This document shows, in pieces, positions 53,280 through 62,707 of a stretch of 64,000 nucleotides of DNA. The notes beneath the pieces are model-generated. The model worked only from the letters and a program-made list of their open reading frames with translations, was not told where the DNA came from and did not search any database. How positions within the stretch are numbered: the first letter of the stretch is position 1; each line of letters starts with the position of its first letter. Source of the stretch: Chryseobacterium sp. Leaf180 (GTDB lineage: Bacteria; Bacteroidota; Bacteroidia; Flavobacteriales; Weeksellaceae); NCBI RefSeq assembly GCF_001424585.1, contig NZ_LMPJ01000008.1, positions 203,476-267,475 on the forward strand, in the 5' to 3' direction. A program made the translations under genes and the position numbers.

Positions 53280-56200
53280 ATGGAAACCCAAAAATATACT
53301 CCAACAAACAAAGTAAGAATTGTAACAGCAGCGTCGTTATTCGACGGGCACGATGCGGCCATCAATATTATGCGTCGTGTGATTCAGGGAACAGGATGCG
53401 AAGTCATTCACCTTGGTCACGACAAATCTGCTGAAGAGGTTGTAAACACAGCTATTCAGGAAGATGCCAACGCTATTGCATTAACTTCATATCAAGGTGG
53501 TCACAACGAATATTTTAAATACATCTACGACCTTTTAAGAGAAAAAAACTCGCCGCAAATCAAAATTTTCGGTGGCGGCGGCGGCGTAATTCTGCCAGAA
53601 GAAATCGAAGATATTATGTCTTACGGAATCGACAGAATTTATTCTCCGGACGATGGCCGTGAACTTGGTTTACAGGGAATGATCGATGATTTGGTGAAAA
53701 GATCAGATTTTCCAACTGGAAAAGACGTTAAAGCTGAAGATTTAGATTCAATTAGTTTTGAAAACTCTACCAGCATTGCAAAAATCATTTCAGCCGTTGA
53801 AAACTTCTCAGAAGAAAAACCGGAATTGGTAAAAGCCATTGACGAAAAATCAAAAGATTTAAATATCCCAATCATCGGTATTACAGGTACTGGTGGAGCC
53901 GGAAAATCTTCGTTGACAGACGAATTGGTAAGACGTTTCATCCGTTCAAATCCAGATAAAAAGATTGCTATTATCTCCATTGACCCTTCAAAAAAGAAAA
54001 CCGGAGGTGCATTATTGGGAGACAGAATCCGTATGAATGCGATCAACGATCCGAGAGTTTATATGCGTTCGATGGCGACGAGAGAAAACAACGTTTCTGT
54101 TTCTCCATTCATTCATTCAGCACTGAATGTGTTAAAATTAGCTCATCCAGATGTTATCATTCTGGAAACTTCGGGTATTGGACAGTCCGGTTCGGAAGTT
54201 TCGGACTTTGCGGATGTTTCAATGTACGTTATGACGCCTGAATATGGAGCTTCTACTCAGCTGGAAAAAATTGATATGTTGGATTATGCAGACTTAGTTG
54301 CATTAAATAAATCCGACAAACGTGGTGCTCTTGATGCACTTCAAGCGGTAAGAAAACAGTTTCAGAGAAATCATTTGTTGTGGGAAAGTCCGTTGGATGA
54401 TATGCCGGTCTATGCGACAAAAGCATCTCAATTTAACGACCACGGAACAACTGATTTATACAATAGATTAATTGAAAAAGTTAACGACAAATATTCTGAT
54501 TTAAACTTGCAAGGTTTTGTTGAACAGGAAGTTTCTGAAGACATCACAATAATTCCTCCAAAAAGAGTCCGTTATTTATCCGAAATTGTTGAAAATAACA
54601 GAATTTACGACGCTAATGTTGAAAAACAGGCAGAATTAGCAAGAAAAATGTATCACATTGAAGGCGTGAAAAAATTCCTTTCTAATGAAGCTTTGGATGC
54701 TGAATATCAAAAAGCTGAAAAAGATCTTCAACAGGAAAATATCGACTTCCTGAATAATTGGGATGATACAAAACAGGCTTTCAAAGCTGAGTTTTATTCT
54801 TATTTCGTTCGTGGAAAAGAAATTAAAGTAGAAACCTCAACAGAATCCTTATCACATTTAAGAATTCCAAAAATTTCTTTACCAAAATATACCGATTGGG
54901 GAGATTTGATCAAATGGAAAGGCCAGGAAAATCTTCCTGGAGGATTCCCATATACAGCGGGAATATATCCTTTCAAAAGAACCGGAGAAGATCCGACGAG
55001 AATGTTTGCAGGAGAAGGCGGACCGGAGAGGACGAACAGAAGATTCCACTACGTTTCTGCGGAAATGGATGCAAAACGTCTGTCAACAGCTTTTGATTCT
55101 GTGACTCTGTACGGACAAGATCCTGCTCTACCACCGGATATTTACGGTAAAATAGGAAATGCAGGAGTTTCCATCGCCACTTTGGATGATGCAAAAAAAC
55201 TCTATTCCGGATTTGATTTGGTGAATGCAATGACTTCCGTTTCAATGACCATCAACGGACCTGCGCCGATGTTGCTGGCTTTCTTTATGAATGCTGCGAT
55301 CGATCAGAATGTTGAAAAATATATTGCTGAACATAAGCTTGAAGCAAATGTTGAAAAAGCTTTAAAAGCAAAATTCGACGATAAAGGCTTAGAAAGACCA
55401 AAATATAACGGAGAACTTCCACCATCTAACAATGGTTTAGGTTTAAAATTATTAGGTTTAACAGGAGATGAAGTGATTCCTGCTGAAGCTTATGCTGAAA
55501 TTAAAGCTAAAACAATCGCAACCGTTCGTGGAACTGTTCAGGCTGATATTTTAAAAGAAGACCAGGCTCAGAATACCTGTATTTTCTCTACTGAATTCGC
55601 TCTGAGACTGATGGGTGACGTTCAGGAATATTTTATCACAGAAAAAGTGAGAAACTTCTACTCGGTTTCTATCTCAGGTTATCATATTGCAGAAGCGGGC
55701 GCAAATCCGGTTTCTCAGTTGGCATTTACTTTGGCAAATGGCTTCACGTATGTGGAATATTATCTGTCAAGAGGAATGGACATCAATGATTTCGCGCCCA
55801 ATCTATCTTTCTTCTTCTCCAACGGAATCGACCCTGAATATTCAGTGATCGGACGTGTAGCAAGAAGAATTTGGGCAAAAGCCATGAAACTGAAATACGG
55901 CGCAGACGAAAGAAGCCAGATGTTGAAATATCACATTCAGACGTCGGGACGTTCACTTCACGCGCAGGAAATTGATTTTAATGACATTAGAACAACTTTA
56001 CAAGCACTTTACGCAATCTATGACAACTGTAATTCATTGCACACGAATGCTTATGACGAAGCGATTACAACTCCGACTGAGCAATCTGTAAGAAGAGCGA
56101 TGGCGATTCAGTTGATTATCAATAAAGAATTAGGATTGGCGAAAAACGAAAATCCGCTTCAAGGTTCATTTATTATCGAAGAATTGACAGATTTGGTTGA

Positions 56201-56627
56201 AGAAGCTGTTTACGCAGAATTCGACAGAATTACAGAAAGAGGCGGCGTTTTGGGTGCAATGGAAACGATGTATCAACGTTCGAAAATTCAGGAAGAATCG
56301 ATGCATTACGAATGGCTGAAACACACCGGAGAATATCCTATCATTGGGGTCAATACTTTCCTTGGAAAAGATGGTTCACCAACGGTTCGTCCGGGAGAAG
56401 TGATCCGTTCGACTGAGGAAGAAAAGCAGGTGCAGATTGAAACGCTTCATAATTTCCAAAAATCTAATGAAGACAGATCAGAAGCCGCTCTGAAAACTTT
56501 ACAACATGCTGCGATCAATCAGCAGAATTTATTTAATGTGATGATGGATGCTGTGAAATACTGTTCGCTTGGACAGATTACCAACGCTTTGTTTGAAGTG
56601 GGCGGCAAGTACAGAAGAAATATGTAG
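53280..56627 (+). CDS. icmF: Fused acyl-CoA mutase IcmF (B12 domain - GTPase - mutase)
   Basis: A 1115-aa fusion protein. Residues about 15-145 form the cobalamin-binding domain ([31 protein letters not shown]). Residues about 196-400 are a MeaB-like G-protein chaperone with Walker [14 protein letters not shown] (200-212) and base motif NKSD (about 343). From about 540 on is the mutase barrel ([30 protein letters not shown]). This order is that of IcmF. In methylmalonyl-CoA mutase a Tyr and an Arg hold the substrate carboxylate; here they align with Phe576 and Gln764 (AQNTCIF), the isobutyryl-CoA mutase pattern. It should interconvert branched and linear acyl-CoAs (isobutyryl/n-butyryl type), not methylmalonyl-CoA. 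Confidence 0.9.
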   Translation: METQKYTPTNKVRIVTAASLFDGHDAAINIMRRVIQGTGCEVIHLGHDKSAEEVVNTAIQEDANAIALTSYQGGHNEYFKYIYDLLREKNSPQIKIFGGGGGVILPEEIEDIMSYGIDRIYSPDDGRELGLQGMIDDLVKRSDFPTGKDVKAEDLDSISFENSTSIAKIISAVENFSEEKPELVKAIDEKSKDLNIPIIGITGTGGAGKSSLTDELVRRFIRSNPDKKIAIISIDPSKKKTGGALLGDRIRMNAINDPRVYMRSMATRENNVSVSPFIHSALNVLKLAHPDVIILETSGIGQSGSEVSDFADVSMYVMTPEYGASTQLEKIDMLDYADLVALNKSDKRGALDALQAVRKQFQRNHLLWESPLDDMPVYATKASQFNDHGTTDLYNRLIEKVNDKYSDLNLQGFVEQEVSEDITIIPPKRVRYLSEIVENNRIYDANVEKQAELARKMYHIEGVKKFLSNEALDAEYQKAEKDLQQENIDFLNNWDDTKQAFKAEFYSYFVRGKEIKVETSTESLSHLRIPKISLPKYTDWGDLIKWKGQENLPGGFPYTAGIYPFKRTGEDPTRMFAGEGGPERTNRRFHYVSAEMDAKRLSTAFDSVTLYGQDPALPPDIYGKIGNAGVSIATLDDAKKLYSGFDLVNAMTSVSMTINGPAPMLLAFFMNAAIDQNVEKYIAEHKLEANVEKALKAKFDDKGLERPKYNGELPPSNNGLGLKLLGLTGDEVIPAEAYAEIKAKTIATVRGTVQADILKEDQAQNTCIFSTEFALRLMGDVQEYFITEKVRNFYSVSISGYHIAEAGANPVSQLAFTLANGFTYVEYYLSRGMDINDFAPNLSFFFSNGIDPEYSVIGRVARRIWAKAMKLKYGADERSQMLKYHIQTSGRSLHAQEIDFNDIRTTLQALYAIYDNCNSLHTNAYDEAITTPTEQSVRRAMAIQLIINKELGLAKNENPLQGSFIIEELTDLVEEAVYAEFDRITERGGVLGAMETMYQRSKIQEESMHYEWLKHTGEYPIIGVNTFLGKDGSPTVRPGEVIRSTEEEKQVQIETLHNFQKSNEDRSEAALKTLQHAAINQQNLFNVMMDAVKYCSLGQITNALFEVGGKYRRNM

Positions 56628-56679
56628 GCCCGTAGTCGGGCAGACAATTATTGACTACTAAATGTTAAAATTATAAATC

Positions 56680-56712
56680 AAACCTCAAGGATTTTCTTTG
56701 AGGTTTTTTTGT
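56680..56712 (+). terminator. Rho-independent terminator after icmF
   Basis: A 9-bp stem AAACCTCAA / TTGAGGTTT with a 9-base loop, followed by T. Confidence 0.8.
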
Positions 56713-56745
56713 ATTTTCACGAGAGTAAACAATTTAAAATAATTA

Positions 56746-57786
56746 ATGATAAAAAAGTACATGAAATCGCTGCTGCTGATCTTTACAGCTTACAGCGCTA
56801 TTTTGTCTGCTCAGAAAAAGACAGAAGATTTTCTGATCAGCATTCCGGAAAGAAAGGATATCAAAAGCGAGTTTTCAAAAATCAAACTCATTGATGCGAG
56901 ACCAGACACAACCAACGTGGGAATTGTGCAGAAAGGCGCTTTCAACTCAAAAGCTAAAGTGATTCCTGTTAAACCCCTGCAGGCTCAGTTTCAGGAATTA
57001 CTTTCCAGCATTTCAAAAAATCCTTCTGCCGACGGCGAATTGCTATTGTATCTTAAACAGTTTTATTTTGCCGAAGTTACCGGTGCTTTCAGTGAAAAAG
57101 GATATTGCTACGTTCAGGGCTATTTATTTTCGAAAGATAAAGACGGAACGTATCAGCTGCGTGACGAACTGGACTCTGTGATTGTGCACTCCTCGATGGA
57201 TGTTACCAAAGCGACGATGAAAAAAGGCAGTGAAATGTTTTCAAATTTTATTATCAAAAATCTTTATCCGAAAGAAAACAGTGGTGAAAAATATAGCTAC
57301 GAGCAGATAAAAAATTATGATAAAATTGCAAAACAAAAGTTTCCGCTTTACAATCAGGAAGTATTAACAGACGGTTTGTATAAAACTTTTAAAGATTTCA
57401 GAAGTCTTACACCTGCTGCAGTTACCTTTTCAAGTATAAAAACGACACCTGACGGGAATCGCGTTTTAAGAGTTTCTTCAAATGAAAGCGGAAAAGAAAA
57501 AGACATTCGAAACACCAATGAATATTTCGCCATGGTGTATCAGGGAATTCCTTACGTCTACTCGCCGATTGAGAAATCATTCAATAAAATGACTAAAGAT
57601 CAGAACAATGATTTTTTATTTACCGCCAAATCCAAAACTACTGCAAAAAACGGAGATGTAATGATGGCATCACTTTTCTTTGGCGTTGTTGGAGCAATTA
57701 TAGCGTCTGATGCAAGCGCGTCATTCGAAATGAAACTTGATTATTTGAATGGCGGATTTATTCCCATTAAAGAAGTGAAGAAATAA
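56746..57786 (+). CDS. Hypothetical exported protein (346 aa)
   Basis: A signal peptide (MKSLLLIFTAYSAILSAQ within the first 23 residues; an alternative ATG at 56761 would give a tidier signal) precedes an alpha/beta domain of about 270 residues. A hydrophobic Gly/Ala segment follows near the C-terminus (MMASLFFGVVGAIIASDASA) with a final beta stretch. I recognise no family. No sorting domain, so a periplasmic or inner-membrane-attached location is likely. Monocistronic between two terminators. Confidence 0.7.
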   Translation: MIKKYMKSLLLIFTAYSAILSAQKKTEDFLISIPERKDIKSEFSKIKLIDARPDTTNVGIVQKGAFNSKAKVIPVKPLQAQFQELLSSISKNPSADGELLLYLKQFYFAEVTGAFSEKGYCYVQGYLFSKDKDGTYQLRDELDSVIVHSSMDVTKATMKKGSEMFSNFIIKNLYPKENSGEKYSYEQIKNYDKIAKQKFPLYNQEVLTDGLYKTFKDFRSLTPAAVTFSSIKTTPDGNRVLRVSSNESGKEKDIRNTNEYFAMVYQGIPYVYSPIEKSFNKMTKDQNNDFLFTAKSKTTAKNGDVMMASLFFGVVGAIIASDASASFEMKLDYLNGGFIPIKEVKK

Positions 57787-57808
57787 TTTTTAATATAAAT
57801 AAACAAAA

Positions 57809-57836
57809 AAATCCGCCTCAGTGATGAAGCGGATTT
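57809..57836. terminator. Bidirectional terminator between 56746 and 57881 genes
   Basis: An 8-bp stem AAATCCGC / GCGGATTT with a 12-base loop and A/T flanks, positioned between convergent genes. Confidence 0.8.
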
Positions 57837-57880
57837 CCTTTTTTAAAAAGAGTTGAAACAAATCTTTTTTCAGAAATGTG

Positions 57881-59812
57881 TTATAATTTAAATCTAAATG
57901 TTTCAGATCCGTTTTTTGTCTGGTAAACCAAAATGTAAACACCGTTTGTTTTTACATTAAATGAAATCTCGTTTGATTTTTCTTTCGCCGACTGAATCAT
58001 CTTTCCAGACATATCGTAAATTTTGTATTCACCAAAAGATGCTGAAACATCATTTGAAATCATCTTAATTTTTAAATCGTCTTTGCTGAAGAAAACAACA
58101 TTTTTTGATGCTTTCACATCAGCTGTAGATAATGTTGCGCTGGTAATCTTCAAACCTGTTAAAATCACACTGAAGTTTCTAACGGCAGCAGGTGAAGTGG
58201 ACGCTTTTCTGATATAAATAATCAAATTACTGTTTGCCGTAGTGCTGCTGATATTTGCCTGTTTGTAATTGTCTACACTGTTTCCAAACCAAGCGGTTGA
58301 GACTGTAGCCAAGGCATTGGGATTAGATACGCTGAGCGGAGCAAAAGGTCTTGTATCAATAAACGGATTCGGTTGTCTGAAAAGAATATCAAAATTGTAA
58401 ACAAGTCTGCCTCCAGCCGGGTTTAAACCGTTTGCAGAAGTTTGTTCTGTGCCGTCATCATCCGTCCAGCAGATCGATGCACGGGCAGCTCCTCCGCCAG
58501 CAATTCCGGTGGTATTAATTTCTGCGCCAGAGTCATTTGCAGGGTTTGTTGTAAATTCTACCAGTTTTGCGCTCCCACCACTTTGCATTTGTTTGATGGT
58601 TTGAGCGGCTCTTTCAACATTTAAAATTCCCCATCCAAATTTTGCATCCGGACCCACATTTCCGGCTTCATCAGCGGTATGCAGCATCAAAGCTTTCAAT
58701 GAAGAAGCTTTCATATAATTTCCAAAAATGGATTTGTAATATTGCTGAAGTAAAAGGCCAGCGGCAGCAGCTGCCGGCGCGGCGTATGAGGTACCGGATG
58801 AACTAGCAACAACACCAGTATACGTATTGTTACCTGCATACAGTGGTGCATTAATTTCACTGCCTAAAGTAACTAAATCAGGCTTCACTCTACCGTCATC
58901 GGTCGGTCCCCAATTGCTGTAGTCAGACATAGAGTTGTCTAAATCGATTGCGCCAACAGTTACAACATTCTTTGCAGCAGACGATCCTGTCATTATATCA
59001 AATCCTGCAGCAGACATATTACCATTTGACATTTGCTCATTTCCACCTGCCACAAACGGAAGATAGTTGGGCGTATTTTTTAGCAACATATCCCAGCTTT
59101 TCGCAGAGAAATCGTATGCACCAAACTGCCAAACAGGAATTGTATTGTCATTTGCTGCTCCGTAAGAATGGTTTGATATTAAAAATCCATCAGCTGCGAA
59201 AGTTGTCATTTCAGCCAAATCATTATCCCAATCGTAAGTTTTTGCGGTAGCGTTTGGTGCAAGACCACGTGCTGTAGAAGCTAATGGATTTGAACTGTTG
59301 GTAACAATTTTACCAACCATGATACCTGCGACAGCCTGCATGTGGTTGTTTCCACCTGTTGAGTTCAACGGTTGATTTGCCTGCATTGTTACCTGGCCGG
59401 CAAGAAGTTCGTGAGACGCATTTACTTGTCCGCCATCCCAAACTCCGGCAACCATATTCGTCCCCGTGATGTTTACTCCGATGCTTCCACCTTGGTACAA
59501 AGAATTTACTTTAGCATTAGCAACCTGATTGGCATCTTTTGTATTGATGTAAATCGGGTTTCCATCTGCATCGATTCTCTGCAAACTGTAGAAATTTTTA
59601 CCGATAGTAAATTCCTTCTTTGCAGTTGGATTTGCTAACAGATACGCCTGAATTTTTATTTGCTGGTCCTGATACTCTTTGTCGAATTTCATTTTCAGAT
59701 TTGCAAGCTCAGTGCTGTTAATGTTTCTTTTTATCACTGCGCGCTCTTCTGCAGTCTGGGCAAAAGTTCCGATGCTGATCAGAAATCCTGCAAGTAGTAG
59801 ATTTTTTTTCAT
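57881..59812 (-). CDS. Secreted S8 (subtilisin-like) protease with T9SS type A sorting domain
   Basis: A 643-aa protein: signal peptide MKKNLLLAGFLISIGTFAQ, propeptide-like region to about 100, then the S8 catalytic domain. The likely triad is Asp126 (GVWDGGQV), His157 (GGNNHMQAVAG) and Ser342 (SSSGTSYAAPA), with oxyanion Asn258 (VAGGNEQ). A beta-sandwich region covers about 425-560, and a type A sorting domain ends the protein (EYKIYDMSGKMIQSAKE, NGVYILVYQT, FRFKL). It is expected to be secreted by T9SS and work on extracellular protein. The LuxR-type membrane regulator gene lies 195 bases upstream in the same orientation. Confidence 0.9.
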   Translation of the reverse strand: MKKNLLLAGFLISIGTFAQTAEERAVIKRNINSTELANLKMKFDKEYQDQQIKIQAYLLANPTAKKEFTIGKNFYSLQRIDADGNPIYINTKDANQVANAKVNSLYQGGSIGVNITGTNMVAGVWDGGQVNASHELLAGQVTMQANQPLNSTGGNNHMQAVAGIMVGKIVTNSSNPLASTARGLAPNATAKTYDWDNDLAEMTTFAADGFLISNHSYGAANDNTIPVWQFGAYDFSAKSWDMLLKNTPNYLPFVAGGNEQMSNGNMSAAGFDIMTGSSAAKNVVTVGAIDLDNSMSDYSNWGPTDDGRVKPDLVTLGSEINAPLYAGNNTYTGVVASSSGTSYAAPAAAAAGLLLQQYYKSIFGNYMKASSLKALMLHTADEAGNVGPDAKFGWGILNVERAAQTIKQMQSGGSAKLVEFTTNPANDSGAEINTTGIAGGGAARASICWTDDDGTEQTSANGLNPAGGRLVYNFDILFRQPNPFIDTRPFAPLSVSNPNALATVSTAWFGNSVDNYKQANISSTTANSNLIIYIRKASTSPAAVRNFSVILTGLKITSATLSTADVKASKNVVFFSKDDLKIKMISNDVSASFGEYKIYDMSGKMIQSAKEKSNEISFNVKTNGVYILVYQTKNGSETFRFKL

Positions 59813-60007
59813 TGCTTATACAACATTATTTATGCTGCAAAATTCTGCAATTGTTTGGCACCTACGTACTCACCGAAAGGATAGTATTCTTGTAAAAATT
59901 AAACTTAGCCAAATTCAAATAATTAATAACTTACTCATTTTAAGTACTATTACTTTGTAAAACAAAATTTAACTCGAATTTTAACAGTAATAGTAAAAGA
60001 TAAACAT

Positions 60008-61231
60008 CTAGCGGGTTGAGAATTTTTTGAGCATATCTTTCCTGTTTTTAATATCTAAAGCAGCATACAGATTTCGGATATGATATTTTATAGTAGCTTC
60101 AGTTACAGAAAGTTTATCAGCAATCTCTTTATTGGTAAAACCTCCGGCGATTAAATCGAGAATCTCTTTCTGTCGGCGGTTGAGATTGGCCGTATTGAGA
60201 ATTTCTTCCTTTTCCGGGTTTTTTGAAATCTGCGCCTGAGAAAATATTTTCAGCTCTTCTTTTAAAGCTTCCAGTTCGTCCTGAATTTTTAATTTCTCCG
60301 CTCGGTCTCTAACCGATTTCCTTAAAAAATAAAGTCCGGTGCAAATTAGAATTATTACAACGATCGAAGAAATGATCATCGTTACAGTGCTTATTTCTTC
60401 CTGTTTTTCGGTTTTACTTTCCAGATATTCTTCATTCTGAATATGCATATCCGAAAGATTTTTTTCTCTGTTAAAAAGAAGATTCAGAGAATCCAGCATT
60501 TTGGTGTGCTGAAAAACTTTGTCCTTATCACCGTTACGCTGATAAATTTCCCGGATTTCTTCTGTAGCGTATACTTTATATTTTAAAATTTTACAGGAAT
60601 CTGCAATCCTGATGCATCTCGAATAAATGTCATCAACAGAAACAAAATTTTTCTTTGCACTCTGCAGTTCCATCATTTTCACCAAAACTGCAGGCTGGTT
60701 GCATACCGATACCTTCTTTAAAATAGATAATGCGACGTCGTAATTCTTCTCTGCTGACTCATATTTTTTAGCCAGGAAATCAATATAACCCTGCTGCATA
60801 ATAATATATGCTTTGCTGTTTTCATCGAGATTCTTATACCTTTTACCGGAAATTTCTTTGATAATTTTCTCAGACTCCGCATATTTATTATCATCGAAGT
60901 AGGCAAATGCCATTTCTGCCTGAATGTTAATCTTCAAAGAATCGTGATGATCGGCATCACCGGCAATTGCCATAGCGCGTTTTAAATATTTTATCGCAGA
61001 GCCGTAGTCATCTATGCTGCGGAAGGTTGCGGCCATCAGATAATTAAGTTTTACCTCATCATCTGTCGATAGATTTTTATCTTCCAAAAGATTCAGAAGT
61101 TTTGCCTGCGACTTTTGATGTTTACCAGACCTGTTATTTTGATAAATTTCATTTTCAAGAACAGAAATATTAATTTCCTGTCCAAAAAACCAGCAACTCA
61201 TGAAAACAAAAATAAATATAGCTTTTTTCAT
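60008..61231 (-). CDS. TPR-containing membrane LuxR-family regulator
   Basis: A 407-aa protein. A signal-like helix (MKKAIFIFVFMSCWFFGQ) precedes about 240 residues of TPR-like helices (YGSAIKYLKRAMAIAG, KYESAEKNYDVALSIL), expected in the periplasm. A membrane helix (about 280-302, MIISSIVVIILICTGLYFL), a coiled linker, and a C-terminal LuxR/GerE helix-turn-helix follow (RRQKEILDLIAGGFTNKEIA, SVTEATIKYHIRNLY). This one-component build is common in Bacteroidota. The target is not known; the nearest downstream gene is the S8 protease. ATG 61231 is chosen over 61246 because of the promoter core at 61246-61253. Confidence 0.85.
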   Translation of the reverse strand: MKKAIFIFVFMSCWFFGQEINISVLENEIYQNNRSGKHQKSQAKLLNLLEDKNLSTDDEVKLNYLMAATFRSIDDYGSAIKYLKRAMAIAGDADHHDSLKINIQAEMAFAYFDDNKYAESEKIIKEISGKRYKNLDENSKAYIIMQQGYIDFLAKKYESAEKNYDVALSILKKVSVCNQPAVLVKMMELQSAKKNFVSVDDIYSRCIRIADSCKILKYKVYATEEIREIYQRNGDKDKVFQHTKMLDSLNLLFNREKNLSDMHIQNEEYLESKTEKQEEISTVTMIISSIVVIILICTGLYFLRKSVRDRAEKLKIQDELEALKEELKIFSQAQISKNPEKEEILNTANLNRRQKEILDLIAGGFTNKEIADKLSVTEATIKYHIRNLYAALDIKNRKDMLKKFSTR

Positions 61232-61245
61232 ACCACAGTGAAGCA

Positions 61246-61277
61246 CAAAAGTAAATCATTATCTGCCAAAAATGCAA
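61246..61277 (-). promoter_or_regulatory. Putative promoter of the TPR-LuxR regulator gene
   Basis: On the minus strand TTG (61277-61275), a 21-base spacer, and TACTTTTG (61253-61246), 14 bases before the ATG. Confidence 0.5.
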
Positions 61278-61308
61278 GAACATTTCGCTAATTTCACATG
61301 AAGAAATT

Positions 61309-62013
61309 ATGAAGAAACCAGCAATTTTCAACTGGAGCACTGGCAAAGATTCAGCTCTGGCATTATACAAAATCTTGAGTGAGGATAGATACGAAGTCAA
61401 AGCGCTGCTTACCAGCATCAATAAAGATGTCGGGCGCGTTTCTATGCATGGCGTTTCGGTAAAACTTTTAGAAAAACAGGCAGAAAATCTCAATATTCCG
61501 CTCATAAAACTTGAACTTCCGACTGATATTTCGATGGAAGATTACAATTCTTACATGGAAGAAAAACTTTCAGAAATAAAAAAGTCAGGAATTAAACATT
61601 CTGTGTTTGGCGACATTTTTCTGGAAGATCTGAAAATATACCGTGAAAATCAGCTTTCAAAACTGGGCATTTCCGCCGTTTTCCCGCTGTGGAAGAGAGA
61701 TACGAGAGATTTAATTCATGAATTTCTTAATCTCGGTTTTAAAACGATTATCACCTGCGTGAACGAAATGTATCTGGATAAAAGTTTTGCCGGAAGAATT
61801 ATTGATGAAAATTTTTTGAAGGATTTACCAGAAGACTTCGATCCTTGCGGAGAAAACGGAGAATTTCACACCTTTACTTTTGACGGACCAATTTTCAGTG
61901 AACCTATTAAGTTCGAAATTGGCGAAGTGGTGAAGAAAACCTATCCAAAGCCGAAAACGGGAGTTAATGAAGAAGAAGGCGATTATGTTTTTTGGTTTTG
62001 CGATCTTTATTAA
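61309..62013 (+). CDS. Dph6-like ATP pyrophosphatase (adenine nucleotide alpha-hydrolase)
   Basis: A 234-aa N-type ATP pyrophosphatase: PP-loop NWSTGKDSALALYK (STGKDS for the usual SGGKDS), HGVSVKLLEKQA, FGDIFLEDLKIYREN, and GENGEFHTFTFDGPIF. This is the diphthine-ammonia ligase (Dph6/DUF71) family. Bacteria do not make diphthamide, so the bacterial enzyme must amidate or otherwise activate another substrate; it is not known which. Divergent from the TPR-LuxR regulator. Confidence 0.83.
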   Translation: MKKPAIFNWSTGKDSALALYKILSEDRYEVKALLTSINKDVGRVSMHGVSVKLLEKQAENLNIPLIKLELPTDISMEDYNSYMEEKLSEIKKSGIKHSVFGDIFLEDLKIYRENQLSKLGISAVFPLWKRDTRDLIHEFLNLGFKTIITCVNEMYLDKSFAGRIIDENFLKDLPEDFDPCGENGEFHTFTFDGPIFSEPIKFEIGEVVKKTYPKPKTGVNEEEGDYVFWFCDLY

Positions 62014-62040
62014 TTGAGATAATTTTCACCCGCATATTTC

Positions 62041-62048
62041 TATCTTTG
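62041..62048 (+). promoter_or_regulatory. Putative promoter -7 element for ruvC
   Basis: TATCTTTG ends 5 bases before the ruvC ATG at 62054, so the mRNA leader would be very short or absent. Confidence 0.5.
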
Positions 62049-62053
62049 CACCG

Positions 62054-62611
62054 ATGATTACAGCAGAGAAAATAATTTTAGGAATCGATCCCGGAACCGC
62101 AATCATGGGTTTTGGGCTTATTTCGGTAAAGAAAGGGAAAATGGAGATGATTTCGATTCACGAATTAATTCTGAAAAAATATCCGAATCACGAGACCAAA
62201 CTGAAGTATATTTTCGATAAAACTTTAGCTTTAATTGATGAGTTTCATCCGGATGAGGTAGCTTTGGAAGCACCGTTTTTTGGAAAAAATGTACAGTCGA
62301 TGCTAAAACTTGGCCGCGCACAAGGTGTGGCAATGGCAGCGAGTCTTCACCGAAATATTCCCATCACAGAATATTCCCCGAAAAAAATAAAAATGGCCAT
62401 CACTGGAAACGGAAACGCAAGCAAAGAACAGGTCGCCGGAATGCTTCAAAATCTGCTGAATCTGAAAAAGTTTCCGACCAAATATCTTGATGCTTCAGAT
62501 GGTTTGGCGGTTGCTGTTTGTCACCATTTCAATTCCGGAACTGTAGCAGAAAGCAAATCTTTCAGCGGCTGGGAAAGTTTTTTAAAGCAAAATCCGGATC
62601 GTCTGAAATAG
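62054..62611 (+). CDS. ruvC: Holliday junction resolvase RuvC
   Basis: A 185-aa RNase H-fold nuclease. The acidic catalytic residues are in ILGIDPGTAIMGFG (first Asp), VALEAPFFGKN (Glu) and LDASDGLAVAVCHHF (Asp). SPKKIKMAITGNGNASKEQV is the conserved DNA-contacting stretch. It resolves Holliday junctions with RuvAB, whose genes are not adjacent. Confidence 0.94.
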   Translation: MITAEKIILGIDPGTAIMGFGLISVKKGKMEMISIHELILKKYPNHETKLKYIFDKTLALIDEFHPDEVALEAPFFGKNVQSMLKLGRAQGVAMAASLHRNIPITEYSPKKIKMAITGNGNASKEQVAGMLQNLLNLKKFPTKYLDASDGLAVAVCHHFNSGTVAESKSFSGWESFLKQNPDRLK

Positions 62612-62681
62612 ATTTTTGACGTTAAAAATATTACTTGGCAAAACATATTACTGTTTGTAACAAACGTATGAGTTTTTAGAC

Positions 62682-62689
62682 TAATTTTG
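62682..62689 (+). promoter_or_regulatory. Putative promoter -7 element for the DUF4407 gene
   Basis: TAATTTTG (TAnnTTTG) covers the TTG at 62687 that would otherwise be taken as the start codon, so translation must start downstream. Confidence 0.5.
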
Positions 62690-62707
62690 TACAAATTATT
62701 TTTACAA

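Noticed and set aside
53639..54046. 135-codon minus-strand ORF inside icmF
   Set aside because: Fully covered by the conserved GTPase domain on the plus strand.
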